DNA of 64,000 nucleotides from Turritopsis dohrnii (lineage: Eukaryota; Cnidaria; Hydrozoa; Anthoathecata; Oceaniidae), in assembly GCA_027922465.2 (NCBI GenBank), contig BQMF02000436.1:124001-188000 (forward strand), in the 5' to 3' direction. Below, in pieces: positions 20,801 to 36,100 of this stretch (position 1 is its first letter; every line of letters begins with the position of its first letter). Below the pieces are notes generated by a model. That model ran no database searches. It saw only the letters and a list, made by a program, of their open reading frames with translations, and was not told where the DNA came from. A program made the translations under genes and the position numbers.

Positions 20801-23800
20801 CATAAAGCACGTACTAGCACAATAAAAGAAATAAATTGTGATGAAAATAAAGATATGGTGAAAGATGTGTGTGTATGGTGTATCTTGTTAGCTTGCAAAC
20901 ATCGTGAAAATAATGAACTACTATCAAGGTCTTGAGAAAACTGAATAGCTGTCTAGGTAACCTCCACGAGAGAACCAAACATTTCTTTGTCTCGTTTATT
21001 GCTGGCCAATTTGATATTAGTCAGCTACTCCTTCCAGAGCCATTCCGCCCCACCCAGTTGCCTATAGAGCAGCTGATTATCATGAAACATTCAACAGAAG
21101 CAACTACCTCTTTCATAGGCATTTGAGGGATACAGCTCCCAGTTAAGACTAACTTCAGCGATCGACCATTTTCGAATGTACAGCGCAAATCCTATAAAAC
21201 AACGATCCAAACGAAACATTATATGGATAAAAAAATCTATATAAGTCCTTTTAATAGTTTCTTTAACAAACACAATCAGTGTCTGGATTCAATTAAACCA
21301 GCATGAACAGTTCAGATGACCTATGATATGGTATGATCAAATATGTCAAACAATCGCCTGACCCAAACATCCAAACAAAATAACCTAACCCATATCCCTC
21401 CACAGATTTATCAAAAATATTTGACTTATTTTCGTTTTTTAACTTTCTGACTGTCACTTTTGTATAGAACATCAAGATCAGATATGACTATGAAATACCT
21501 TAAGAGTGTAATCGCATGATAAAAAGGTGTACACTTGACGACGCTAACACGTTTATCAAAGAGAATGAATGGAAAAGCTTTTTGAAATCATAACAAACTT
21601 ACGTCGCATCTTATATCTTGTGAAACATCGTGCGGCGAAAAGGTGATTTGAAATGGCACCTCCATACCAGGCGATATGTAACCTTCTGACGGCGAAATAT
21701 TGAATGATGGTAAAAACTCTTTGACATTCCAGTTAAACTTCGTTCCCAGATCACCAGTGTTCATCATAATCAGTTTTCGAGTACTGGAGCTTCCCAAAGT
21801 AACGGAACCAAAAGGAATGGCGTCGCTGTCCAGTTTTAATTCCATCCCTTGACATGAGCCAATAACCTCGAAAATCTGCTGCGCCGCACCCACGCACTCA
21901 ATACTCACCTTAAAAAATAGAGCAGTTATTTAAGTATCATATTATTATTTTATTTTAAGATCATAGTTTTGAGGCAAATATTTTAGGTCGTATTATTTGG
22001 AAAGAACTTTCTTTCGATAAATTTCTTGAAAACGTCAGTCAATCCCATTCCATGTTAATCCTCAGATTTTGAAATCATTGACAGAAACACATATATTTGC
22101 ATGTCCAACACGACTGGTTCGACTACCGCAAACTATAGCAGTTCGTTTCAGGGAAAAATTATGCAGCATACACACCAAACATTGTCAGGAGTAATAACGG
22201 TTAGAACGACAGAACGGTGACTAACCTTTGCGACGAACTGCGGTACACGTGTTCTTGGATGAAACTGAACTAACACATCACATGTTCCTTTTGGTTTTAA
22301 GGAGATAGTACTGTTCGGCGTGATAAACAGCACGTTGGGGTTTTGCAAAGCTGTTTCGACTGCCGTGCATGTTACTGTGAACTCTATTGGTGCCAAGCTG
22401 TTGTTTGTAATCCGAACAGGTCGTTTGATTTTTTCGTTTACTTTGACCACACCCAGGTTTACCTTTTTGTCTACAGCGTTTAAGACTTCCACCTAAATCA
22501 TCAATCAATTGTTATTTTAAGATTATTTCCATGAGGTTGTTTACCGCCAAGAAAGAACGCCCCCGTAATGAACCCGCCAGAGTATAAATGAACCCGCCAG
22601 AGTATAAATGAACCCGTCAGAGTATAAATGAACCCGTCAGAGTATAAAGTTGTGCATCTAACCAGTTGATAGATTCAAAAATACCTCAGTTACACTCGGA
22701 GAGGTAGAAGACCTGTTCGTGGTTTATGAAGATTTCTACAGGAAAGTGAAATGTTTTTACCCTCATGTCTGTTCCTTGCCCTCGAATGTGTAGTGGTACG
22801 ACTGACAGACCATTCACCTCGAACGAGACACGCTCGCTGTACTGTTTCAACTCGCGCGGATAAAAACGGATTTCGATGGCTTTTGTCTCACCAGGACTGA
22901 TCACATTCGGAACAAAATGGATTTCCAAGTAATCTGTACTGGTGAAAAGACATTCCAAACTGTAAGAAAGAAACAATATTAACTGAAACTAGTATCTTTT
23001 AAAATGAACGAACGAAGAAGAGTTTACATTCAACTGATTTGTATGAGCAAGCCCAAAAATAAAGCTTTCGTATTGCGCTTAAGTCCGTTCGGTTATACTC
23101 GTATGCTAACCGAACTGATATCGTATACCATTATTTTAAAGCACACAATTTTGAATGAGTGGAAATCGACTGCTGAAAGAAATAGAATCGATCTCTATAA
23201 AATTAGGGTTTGAAAAAGAAACGTGAGAAATAGTTATAACTACGAAAGATCGTCCTAACAGCTCATGACTTTCGCTTACCTGATGTCCTTCGTATCATTA
23301 TTTGTAACATGCAAGTGTCGTTTCTGAACAGGTAGTCCGTTTCGGTAAATAAAACACGGACCAAAATCATGCGACAGAAAAGAGAAATCTAACGCCGGAG
23401 GACAACCAGAGCCAGTGATGGAGATATCGTATGTAGGACCATTTACGATCTGTAACATATTAATAAGGTAAGCAGCATTTAGTGTTCCGTGTGCAGTGAA
23501 AATTATGTCAGTATCCGCAGGAAGCCCTTTTAGTCAACTTGAATAAGAAGATTGAAGATTTACCTCCCAAACAAAAATAACTGACTGCCTTTCCTTTTAA
23601 CGCCAGTTACAGCATTGGTCAAACAACAGCCAGTAAAGTCGTATACCTTGGTCAACCTTCTTAAGTTCACCCTAACTCAACCCCTCTTACTTCATTTATT
23701 AATAGCGTTTTTTTCTAAAACTCCATGGTCACACTCTCACAGATAAATATCTAGTACAGATCCTTTTAACACAACTTCATGAAAATGAACGCCACTATGG

Positions 23801-24175
23801 GTCGGCACAATACTGGTCGACAAAATAGATATAAAAGATGCAGCAGTATAAGTATATACGAGTTTACTTATTGAACTAATAGTCTAACTTTCTTGCGAAG
23901 AAATAAAAGAATTGTTGGCTAACCTTAAGGGTGAGCTTGCAATTTTTCAGATACAGCTTACAAGGCGGACAAAACACAATCTGACAGCGACGCTTGGAAT
24001 TGTTGGGCACGTTACCATTGTCAGGGGTAACAGTGACAGGTAGATTGGAGGGTGGCCACGCCTGCTTGTTGTCTTTGGGTTTATTAGGTCCTGTGATGGT
24101 CCAACTATAATCCAAATTGAACAGACCGTTATTCTCGATGAAGAGTTGACGAAATGATTTCTCGTTCACTTCCAC
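17885..24175 (-). CDS. HYDIN: HYDIN exons 68-79 (C-terminal block)
   Basis: Exons: 23924-24175, 23280-23449, 22761-22959, 22226-22492, 21603-21908, 21108-21191, 20537-20746, 19943-20106, 19373-19523, 19070-19300, 18664-18888, 17885-18367. They encode residues about 4,137-5,049. Shared motifs include HDFGPCFIYRNGLPVQKR, ISPGETKAIEIRFYPREL, MNTGDLGTKFNWNVKEF, SPSEGYISPGMEVPFQITFS, VIKPEKPEPSTTFKGLDYVD and KPQGPYTIKAGGSTQIPFKN. The final exon is the longest of the block and contains the stop. I saw no clear AATAAA on the minus strand close below 17885. Confidence 0.93.
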
Positions 24176-27100
24176 CTGAAGAACGGACATCGCTTATTCA
24201 AATCAGTTTCATTAATTAACTTTCATTAAATTTCATTAAAAAAGAAGCAATTTTATTGGTTCGTTCCCAGCTACCCCCGTAATCCCTTTCCAAAACAAAC
24301 TTCTAGAGCCATTATCAACCAAAACAAGACGACTCACATCACCAAAATGTATGACGTTCAATCCCTTCGGCGAAAGCAAGACTTTGTTTCCTGTTGAATC
24401 TTCGCAAACAAGATTCATGTTGACGCAAAACCCTTGTGCCTTCACGTTCAGCGTAAGAGGAGAATTTTTCTTTTTGATGACACAACTCAAATTGAAATTG
24501 ACTTCGGATTCGTGTTCCGGTTTGTATTTTATGCTGATTGGTAATCTAAACAAACAAACAAACAAACAAACAAACAAACAAACAAACAAACAAATAAACA
24601 AATAAAAAGAATTAAAGTAGATGGCAGTCAGGGGGTAATGTTCAGTGGAACTTTTCGAATTTTTCATCTAAACATCTAATACTGAGCATTTCAATCTTAA
24701 CAACAAAAATTTGTTTGCGTCTTTGAGTGAGAAAATTACCGTAAATGTTCGATTTACCGCCCACTCTCAAATAAGCGCCCCTTATTAGAATATAATTTTA
24801 GAACCAAAGGGGCGCGTGGTAGAATCGTGGTCATCCTTATCAGCTGATACTATTAAACGATCATTTAAATTATGTGCATTAAATACAAAAGTTGATGATT
24901 CTGAAGATGACCATATTCACTGTTTCAAAGAATCACAACCTTGTGCAGCGGGCAAAGGAATGCTCAAAACACAAATGCAGGTGTTACGGGATGCGGAGGA
25001 TGAAACTAATCTGTTTTCATCGCAAAGTGTAACTAATTCGGACGTAGAAGAGAACAAAGTTTTTATGTTGGATCATGACGACATCGAGGACATCATTGAT
25101 CTAGAGGCTCAAAAACATTATCTTTAGAGGAACATAGCTTTGTCTTCGGTTTGTTATTTCACAACCATCATAGTTCCTAAAAAGAAACTCTTTCTTGACA
25201 CAAAGACGAGGGTTTTTTTATAAGCGCCCCTCTCGAATAAGCGCCTACCTTCAAAGTCAAAATTTTAAATAAGCGCCCGGGGCGGTAAATCGAGCATTTA
25301 CGGTATAAAAATTATGTGGGAGAAAACTATAACGAATTATAAAGACGTCATCATTAGTATTTTGAATGAAGACTTGGCGAACCTGTCTGTGAAATAACGC
25401 ACGACATGATTTAAGAGAATTTTAGGCGTGACTCACTGACTCCTTCCTGGAACTATTCCCTTCATTGGTTCGACGATTAGGCTGGCGACATGACCAGGGG
25501 CGTGACGAGTGGCCTCGTTAAAACTGAAAGCGAAACTTTGATCTTCTTCGTTGAGGAGCTGAACAATTTGTTTAGCAGTGTGACCTGTTGAAAGAAAAAG
25601 GCTGGAAATAAAAACTTGGAATATTTCAGAAGGTAAATGAACGAATCAGAATTTTATGCTGTTTGAATTTGAATTGCCACATCAAATGCTCTCTCAAAGG
25701 GATAGCGCTAAACTCTATAACGTTACCTCGTGAGAAATTAACGCCATCAAGGGTTAGGGATTCAAGAGAAAAATTTTCTTATCGAAAGTAATGCTGAGCA
25801 TATAATATATCAACTGAAATCTCTGCAGAGAAATTCGAGAAAGAGAAGGAGGATTTTAAACGGGTACTGAGGTATGTTGCTTGGCAACTGTGTAGTCCAG
25901 TCCTGATTACCATATTCATGAACAAGAACAAACAGAAACATACCTAGCAGCAATTGCTTGAAGTTGATGTGTGACCTATCAAACGAAATGGCTGGTTCGT
26001 TTCCATACCCAACTAACACGAAAGGGACAGATAGGTTTTGGTCAGGTAATACGAAACGCCAGAACGATTCGGTCAACTGTAAGCCATCGACCACATACTC
26101 AAATTTCATTTCGAACTTTTTCCCAGGCTGTATGGTCCCTTTTGGAGTGCGACACACGAAATTGGAAGGGACCTCGTAGAATGCCCTATCCAGACTTTCT
26201 TGAAGCCACTGGAATGTGTAGCTGGTATCGGTTGGATTAAGTACGAAGAATTTTCTGAAAGAAAGAAGATACTAAGTAATATTTACCATTCTCGTTTTCC
26301 ACAACCTTCTGCCTTAAAATCGTCTGACGCACATTTCAACTTTCTCTGTCTAAATCCTACATACTACAGTATTCTTGTTCAATAACCTCACTTGTCAACA
26401 TGGAACAGAAAATGCAGACGTCAGCGATTTAACGATTCAAAATGAGAAATGTCACTTTTCAGTTTATGATATATATCTGTAGCATCACTATGGAAACAGT
26501 TTCATCAAATCACAATATACTTCAGATCACTGAGCTTACTTGACAACTTTGGTGTTAATACCACAAGCCTCAAACTCGATTGTTTTTGTGTTAGAAGCTA
26601 ACTTGGATCCTGCCGAAGCTCCATTAGGTCCGCGCAGCTCCGGATTTCTTCTTTCCTTTATGTAACTTGATTCAGGTAATTCAAAATGGCACCACGGCAG
26701 AAGACTTCGTCCATGAAGCGCAATGATTGGTTTTTCGGCTGTTTGATCCAGGTTGGTAATACTACGAAAAGCATGATTGACATTAACTATTTTATTGGTG
26801 GTTAGAGCAATTAAAATACTTTTTCTTCAATTATCGTAGCTTCAAAAAGATGTGTAGAGAAATTTAATTCAAAAATAATGCTAATGACGATATGATAAGC
26901 GATATACAATCAAACATACTTGGCGGTTAGAATCGCATCAAACTCAACCACTTCTAACGGAGAGTAGCGAACAGTAAACATGGCTTCCTCTCCAACACCA
27001 ATACTTCCGCATTCCGGTTCGATCACGAAAGGCATCATTTCTGTTCCTTGCATTAACATGTTATTTGTATTTCCCGTCTCGTAAACAAGCGTCATCACAC

Positions 27101-30100
27101 TAGCAGGTCGTCCGTCCGTCGTGTAACCCATCCGGCTAACTTGGCTGACGGATGCACTGTCGGCGTCAGAAACTTCACTTGTCGTTGTTGACGTTCTTAG
27201 TTTCCCACCTGCAGTTTTGCTTTTTGCCATTCCACTGTTACGTAATGCTGGCGATTGAGTTTTAGGGAGGGCAGATTGCGCCCCTTTGCGAGTTGATTTG
27301 GCAGATTTTACGGGTTCCGAAAAGACTTCTTCAACAGGTGATGGAGGATGATAGACGCCAGGAGTGATGCTCCACTCATAGTCAAAGCTGACGTCACCAA
27401 CATTTTGCAACGTAAATCTAGATGACAGATGAAAAGAGGTCTGTTGTGACATTGTGTATGATTGGTTTGAGAAACAGGTGGAGACCTACTTACGTGTACA
27501 CACGTGTTTGGAAGATATACGTGTCCTTGAAATATATCCGATCAGTTGGACAAGCATACTTTGCATAATTACAATTTGCCGAACAGATCAAATCGATTTC
27601 TAAGTAGGAATCAGGAACGGTGCTGTAGGCCGGTTCCTCTTCTATCTCAATTACTTTCTTTTTTTGTGGGAATGTTGGTTGGGTATCAAGGCCAACCTGA
27701 TTCGCACTTTGCTGTGAGGAAATTTCGTCAATCCAATGAATGACTTTTTTTGTGTCATCCCAGTTGGCAACCTAACATAAAGAACAATGCTTTGAGGGAA
27801 AATAACGTTGAACGTGGGAGACACATAAAGATAAACACACTACTTACTCTACGTAACTCTTTGGAAATAATGATTTTATTCACTTTGCAAACCACATTCA
27901 GGCTTTCGAGTTTACAAGGTTCAGCGCTGGAAAACACTACGTTCACGTCTTTGGCACACTTCGGTTGCAGATGGCCACAAGACGGTTTGAAACACAATCC
28001 TGGATAAGTATCCCAGTGAAATCGGATCGTGTCTGTTAGCGAATGATTAAAGATGGTGAAATGTAACATTTTCGACACGTTGATGGCACAATCACCAAAT
28101 ATTAATTGATTACTGCTTGGAACTAAAACAAAACGTGAAAGAATTACAAGTATTTCTACAACAGAATCAAAATTACCTTTTACGCCATGCTGCAAGAAAC
28201 ACTATACCACTATAAATGCTTAGTCATCAAGCTCATGAAGGTAAGCATAGCTACTTCAAAAATGAAATTTATGTTGACATTTTGAACTTACCAATAATTT
28301 GGTCACTGTCAATTTGATAATCACCTACGATGGAGTGTGATTCCATATCCAGCGGTAGTTGAATATTATCGATGGTCACTTCTTCTTGATAGCCCTCCCC
28401 TATAAGCTGTATGGTTGTATCTTCGAACGGATTGTTTCGCACGGAAAATCGAACATCTGCAACCATCTTGGAACTGGACTTTGGAGTGAATTCCACAGTA
28501 AAGCGAAATTCTGCACCGACGCCGACGTGAATAGAAGACGACACAGGCTTTGACGACGTCGCAAATAAACGTATGGCTTCAGTTCCACTGGAAGGAGATG
28601 GGTTGCCGGACTCATTCTATGAAATAATTCGAATTAAGCCCAAGTAAAGAAAATCATAATCCCCATACAACATCGATTAACATACTGATAAAATATAGTT
28701 GGTTTGGATGTTACATAATGGACACACCTTCCAGTCAACTTGTGTGAGCATAAAGCTTTGATACGGATCAGTGAGGGTCACTTCAACATCACTGGGAAGT
28801 GTTCCTCCGTTCTTTATCACAATAGGAGCCATTTGTGACCGGCCAACTAACATTCTGCAGAGAAAACATTCGGTAAAAAGCCACAGAACTGTAGAGAGAA
28901 TTTATTTATTTATTTATTTATTTATTTACGAATGTTTACCCAGGATAGCCTCTTCAGTTCCTTAAGGTACTGTTATCAATGAGGGTCCTGCGAAGGAGAT
29001 CCTAGAGCATTTAAAGACCCCATTTGGGCTACGGAAATTGTAATGACAGAAACCGCTCAACTAGACAACCACCCTAGACATCATTCCTACTCTCTTGCTA
29101 AGTGCTAAGCAAAGAAGAGTGATTCACACTGTTATAGTCGCTGACATGACTCGGTCGGGGATTGAACCCGCGACATCCCGAAAAGGAAGCGAGCACTCTA
29201 CCACAAGGCTACCAGTTCTCATACCACAGAACTGTGGAGAGAATGTCTCATACCACAGAACTGTGGAGCTAAACTAAAAGCAGGAAAGATGAAATCATGC
29301 TGAAATTTTGGTGAATCGATCAAGAGTGCCTTTTATTTCTTGACACATTTTGTCTTAATGGTTTTCACCACAAAGATGAACAAACATCTGTTCATGAGAA
29401 ATTAGAAAACAATGCACTACGACGGGGAGAATCTTTATTGAAATTGTGTGTCTCTGGTCTATATTGAAACGCACTCCTTCGCAGAGATTTTTCAATGTCC
29501 CCGCTCGGATTGTAAACAGATAATATAATAAACAAAACACACGACATTCAAGTATGAATCTGTCTGTGTCCTCACTTGTTAAAGACGATTATTGGAGATC
29601 CTTTGTTGTTTGAAGTTATCGGTTTGATAATAGATATTCTTGGTAAATTTCCATCTCCCTGAATCTCGAATGTTAAATTACGACCTTTCGAGATAGATGC
29701 CGACAAACCTTCAACAACTGCATCAAAGATGCACGCGTATGTCTACGAACAGAACATAAAGCAAAAATTACATCTAAAACCGAAATCCAAATTTGCTATC
29801 TGCTATGAAAACTCTAAAACCACTTTCCCGTGTCAAATACCAATTAAAGAATGAGCCGGTATTTTAGCTACAATCTTGATTTGTGATATATAGTGCTGTT
29901 TTTCAAAGAGGTTTTGGCATACTATTGATATTAATGGAATCGTATTTTTTCATCGTTTCACAACAATAGTCTTAGGTTTGTGATATATAGTGGCAGTACT
30001 ACTTTCTTTATGCCAAAGGAGTGTTCTGTTTTTAAAATTTTGTCCCTGTTCTGAAGAATAGGCCCATTAGAAACTTGGGTAAAACTATTATTCAAATAAA

Positions 30101-33100
30101 GCTACCTGCATGGATGGTGGTTGAAAGTTGACAACAGCAAATATGGAACCATGCGGTGGAATGGAAGCTCTTGGTGGTTGCACATCGAAAATATCCACAA
30201 TCCTATTCGCCTGTTTGTTTGATATTGGCTTCACATTGATGAGAACATCACATGGAACCTAGGAAAATGAAAGAAACACTAGATGATACTCGATTAATTT
30301 TCGCTCTACATACACATACAAATGCACTTGTTTATCTGTTTTAAGCTTGCTTTCTTATAAAATTGTTTTTGTTGCACAACCGTTTTGAAGCACTGTGCAA
30401 AATAGTGAAGGAAATTGAGATACTCACCTTGTTCGAATTGGTGATTTTAAATCTTGCTTCTGCCTTATGACCCACAATGACATTGTAAAAAATGAACTTG
30501 CTTTCGTCTTCCCCAAAAACACCAGTGCCAGCAGGTAATTCCTGGCTATGATATCGAAACACGTTCAGGTTCTTAACGATTCGATGTTCTTCAAAAATGC
30601 TGGAGAAACCCATGTGCAGGCTTAAAATGCTTGGTAAGCATGCTTCTCCTAACAGACGGTATTCAACCCCATTTGGATTGTCAGCGGGTGATCTTTCGCT
30701 AATATCAATCACAAAATCCTACAGAAAGATGGAAGAATCGCGTTGATCCAAAGCGTTACCAGAGGGAAAAATCGTCAATAATGAAGATGAAGAGTATTCT
30801 TATTGAAATAGTGTGTATATTTCTACAAAAATGCACTCATTCGCAGTGATTTTCAACAATATTACACACTGGACATCACCATAGCAACAATACATAGAAA
30901 AATTTAAAACCTAACAAAAACGTTTTTATAAACCTTGTGTTTTTTTGAGCTCACCGTTCTAAAAACTGCAAAACTTATATTGTGTATGTAAGCTCAAATA
31001 TGATCAACCATACCTCAACACCAACCATAGCTATCTCAGAAAACATTTCCACGGTGATGGTTGTTGAGCCACCAGGCAGAACGACACCATTAGCAGGCAA
31101 TATGGAAAACATACCAATGGATAGACGAATGTTATTATGCACTGCACCAGGATTACCAGTAGGTAAAAGGCTCTCACTAAATACAACAATGACAACAGTA
31201 ATAACAGTAAATCCATTATAAATAACAGAAGTAGACAGGCAACACTTTTATGGATGAAAAAAAACATATAATTCAATTTTTCATTAATTTACCCTTTTAT
31301 AGAATCTCTTCTTGAGCGTTGTGGATGAATCTGTTGTGACTTTCCGGAATATATGGAATTCTGTCTTGATCCAGTGCGCAGTAGTTGATTTCCTGGCTTT
31401 GGTTTGGTGATGTTCTGGCATTTCATTATACTATATCGAAAATCAAATTCACTCTTGTTTTCGATTACAAACGTTCTAGTCTTTTTGGTGTTGACTAACA
31501 CAGCTCCAAAGTTTATGTCATTAACAGGGTAGATGGAGTACTTGCTATATACTGAACGAGCTCCAATTTTGACAGGGATGCTGGCAATGATTTCACCCTC
31601 ATCGCTCATGCTAGGCTCGATGATCTACAGCAAAATAATATACAAGCATCGGTAACAAAGTAAAGCATCGTCCGTGAAATCAATACGATAGTCTCTGCAT
31701 TCAGAAAATCTAACGATGTAGAACTCTTGCTTGGTTGATAGACAACCGCTACAAATGTTTCCAAATCAATAACGCTTATATTTTGTGGAGGCCTGTAGCC
31801 AATGTGTATTATTAACGAACATTTTAATCATATGAAATTGGATAGGTGAACAACGAATGGCAGAAACTATGAGAAATAATGAATAATTTTTACCTGGCAT
31901 TTTAATAAAGGAAGATCTGTTATGCATATTTCATTGGTTGATTTGAAGGCAACTTGAACTTGTGTAGGTCTATCACTCGGAACCAAAGAACCTTTCATTG
32001 GAGTAACTGTAAATAATTCCTGTGTGCTTTGTGACATCTTTTCATCATCTTCAAATATGAATTGATATTGAATCTCATATCGACCTTTGTTTTTTAAAGT
32101 ACACGTCTGCTTGGATTCTTCACCGACTCGTAGCGTGCCAAAGTCGAGACCACCATCAGCTCCTTAAAATTTGAAGTGTTGTTGCAGAGGAAAGCATTAT
32201 TAGCGGGATTCGGAAAAATCATGTTTTATTTGCACAAAACTATTTTTGTATACATTTGTGGGGGTTTATACAACTCAACTTTATACAGTTGTTCATGAAT
32301 TTTTGCCTACAAAGTCATTAGAAACTTCACATCAACACTTGAAATAAGCGTGCAAAGTAATGATGTTTCTTTTGATACAACAAAAGATTTTAAATATCTG
32401 AAATAACTGTTGAGTTGAACAGTTTGAAAAAGTCTCATAAATAATTAAATGTTTTCGTGCAACAGGCTCGTTGATATTACGAATCTGCCTGATAAGTTCT
32501 AGTTTAAGAATGAAAATTGTAACTAGATCAAACCTTTTGGAAAACTGATGTCTAAGGCTACGTCATATGCTTCAGCCTGCACCTGAATGTTTTCGGCATG
32601 TGCTAACCCCATCACATTGTCAGCGTCAGAAACCTGTTACAAAAGCGAATAGGTTATGAACTATATAGTCAATATTAGAAATATTATTAGGTACAATATT
32701 AGAATCCACCTGCAAACATGGCCAATGAACGCCAAGCCTGATGGGATGAAAATGAAATGGACACAAATAAACACATTTTCAAAAATTCACCTCAAGCCTA
32801 ACAATCTTCTTAATATTGACTGGTTTGATGGCTCGGAAATGCATCTGCAATCCAAACTCAGTTAATGGCTCGATAACACCATGATCAACAGTCAAGGAGA
32901 AATCATCACCAAGATTTTCCATGCCGTTTAGTGTCCAGGCCACCGGTAACAATGTGCTGTTGCGCAAGTATACCGTTCGTGTTTCTTTCCTAAAATAAAT
33001 ATTCCTTGCTGAATAAAAAACCATAAGGGACAACCAAAATCAACCCAAAAACTTTGATAGAGGAAGAAAAATTTGAATTTAATTTTGATGAAAGTCCTAT

Positions 33101-36100
33101 ATGAATAATCTAATTTATTTGCCCTTGCAATCTCAAATTGAACACTGTAATCCTGCTAAATAGGATGAATTTAAAATGAATATACCTATGAAGTAATACT
33201 CGATCAAATTGCACTAGTCTTCGGTCCAATTCAAGTTCTGGGCGGACACCTGTAGTCGATACTTTAAAAAGGATTGGTTCAGGATTTTCCTTTACACAGC
33301 ATACTATTGTGTCTTCATAATATCCAGGTGTTTTAGGATACGCCCAAATAGTTAAGATCTTAGAGGATAAAGATATAAAACAAAGAAGGTTAACAAAACA
33401 TTCGGTATTCTAACCTGTCATCAAAAGTTATTGCATTCATGTTTTCAATTATAGGCTATTATGATAAGCATGGTGTTAAAGTTGATTCTTATATTGTAAT
33501 TGTTAGCTATCAAAAAGAATAAACTTATATTGGCATCATAAGGTCAATAGAGTTCTCAGCAAGTGATGTACTACAATGTGGTCATAAATGACAAAAGCTT
33601 GAAATCAAAATGAGAGGGTAACCAGGTTGTCCTCACCTGATTTTGACCAGGCTTCAAAAACATGCCAGGTGGCTCCAATAAGAATGTTGTTGCATTGGGA
33701 TCGTTCAAATAAGCGAAAGAAATCTCCGCATCCATTGGCGAATTATTAGAAATACAAATGTTCTCCATATTTTCAGGGTAACGACCCTCTCGATACCTTT
33801 CACGATTTTTTCCGGCAAGGATTGGACCAAATTCAAAGGTTTCGCTGCTTAAGATATATTTCTTCTGTACAATTTCATCTTGTTTTTTAGATTTCTTTCT
33901 GTGAGGAAACACAATACGAGGTTCTCTACTTATATTTGGGAATGAGCAAATACCACGACAAAAAACTTGATAATGACGACGGGTGCCTACAATCTCAAAA
34001 TTTAGAGTTTGATCAAATTGGCCAAGTTCTTGAGAAGTAAACACAACTCTTAGATCTACGCTTTCACCAGGATTTACAATCCAACGATACTTTGTGAAGT
34101 CTAAAGACATTTTACTGGTCTTGTCATTTGCACTAAAGAAAATTGCAAAAAATCATTAATTATTAGCACATCATTGTTAGTTAAAAATACAAAACAAATA
34201 CTAGATCAGAACCAAAACAATTATGTACCTGTCTTTATCAGGGCTAAGGTTAGGAGGAAGTGGTGATTCTGATTTCGCTAGAGAGCTATGCCTTCCCTTT
34301 CTGGTGTTTGCTGATGGTTGACGATCAATTCGAGATTTGTGTTTCCTTGAATCCTGGTAAGTAAAAAACAGTTTCAAAAAAACAAAAATAAAAAAAAACA
34401 GGATTATTTTCTTTTAAAAGCAGAAGCATTTAATTAAAATGATCTGTAAATTGTCTTTCTGTGTTTGTGTGTAGCAGCCATTATAATTCTTAAATAGAAA
34501 CGTCAGGATCATTTTAAGCTCAATGTATCATGTTATTTCTTTTAGAATTGTTTTGTTGTTAAAACAATACAGCACAGCAAGATATAACAAAAATACCTTC
34601 TTCTCAATTGGTTTTTCAACTTCCACAACCTCGGGTTTGTTTTTTTCTTCTTGGACAAGATTGGAAGGTATATTGATGAGAGGAATTATTGTATAATGTT
34701 GACCAAATCTGTTAATTGATGGAGCTTCTCGATTGATGGGATACGTAATGACTGAAAAAGTTGCTTCTGGTGGGATTGGTGGACCAGAAGGACCAACTCC
34801 AATACCATCCATAACCTAATACCAAATCAGAATACTATCACAAACACATTAAGTGCCAGCTTTAAAGCTTACCTAAATAAAGCATAAACTGCATGAAACA
34901 TAAGGATCAAAGAAAACATCACTTCATGTTTATCATTGCTTTTCAGAAAAGAAAATCTGTACCAACTGTGGGACGATGCCAAACTTAAAAGTCAAAATGT
35001 GAAGTTCAAATCAGACAGGTATGTATTCTTGGCCACCTGCTATGTATATAATAGGGCGTTACTTTCCATATGAGGATTCTTATTTTCAGATTATAACAAC
35101 TCCAAAATCACTAATGTTGTTAAGCTGCCGTAACAAAAAAGGAGCAAATATTAAATTAAAGTTATCACAACAGTAATCCACTGTTGGAGTTAACACTAGC
35201 CTTAATCCTAACAATTCATAATTAACAAGAGAACCTCGTCAGTGTATGGCAGAACATTTGCAGTGATAACTTCTTCAATTAATGTCATTTGTGGTTCGTT
35301 GGTACGCAAGATGACATTAGGAACGCCAATTCCATCTTTGTTTTTGTCAGAATCATCAACAGGTGGAACATCGTTATTGTCGACACTTGAGTGGGATAAA
35401 GCTGGTGATTCAGATATCTTAAAAAAAATAAAGAACAAAATAAGAGAACATTCTATCAGCCAAAGGTCAAATACGATTTTGAAAACATGAAAGGAATCTG
35501 TCAGGTTAATTCCTGATTGTGTTACAGTTTTTATTGATAATAAGAATTTTCAATAGTGTCCCACAAAAGAATGCCCTGGAACAACTTTGGGGAGATTTCC
35601 GACTTAAACTACTTGATGGGGATAATCTTTCAAACTATATTGAATAATCATCATCCAAGATATAGCATGAAGGCAAACATGTAAACCTCTTTCAATTTAT
35701 CTTTGTCAGATTTCTTTTTATCACTTTTCTTGTTAGCTGAAGTAGCAACTGAAGTATTAGCATCATTTTCATTTTCCCCCTTTTCAGACTCGGTAGTTGC
35801 CACAGCACCAATTGCTCGGTCCCATGTATCAAACAACACAAGTATTTCTCGTAATGTTTGCTCAAAGGTCTGGAATCTAAATTTTCAATAAGAAATAAAT
35901 CAATTCAATAGATTACAACATTTTCACTCGTAAAGATCGACTTGTTATTATGAATCAACTCAAAAACTTCCAAAACTACTTACTTGATCTTCATAGAATG
36001 TACAGTTTGACATAATTAGAAGTATGTGTGAATTGAAAAAAATTTTGCTTTTTTATAGCATTTCCTAAAATCCTGCAAGAATCTCCTTAAATTTACATCT

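Noticed and set aside
24351..24605. 84-codon plus-strand frame over HYDIN exon 67
   Set aside because: It is the antisense of a conserved HYDIN exon plus the CAAA microsatellite, which alone supplies the NKQT-type repeat residues.
29150..29222. possible tRNA gene on the minus strand
   Set aside because: Same reason as for the 52.7 kb head; here a 21-bp target duplication and (AAAT)n tail prove retroposition.
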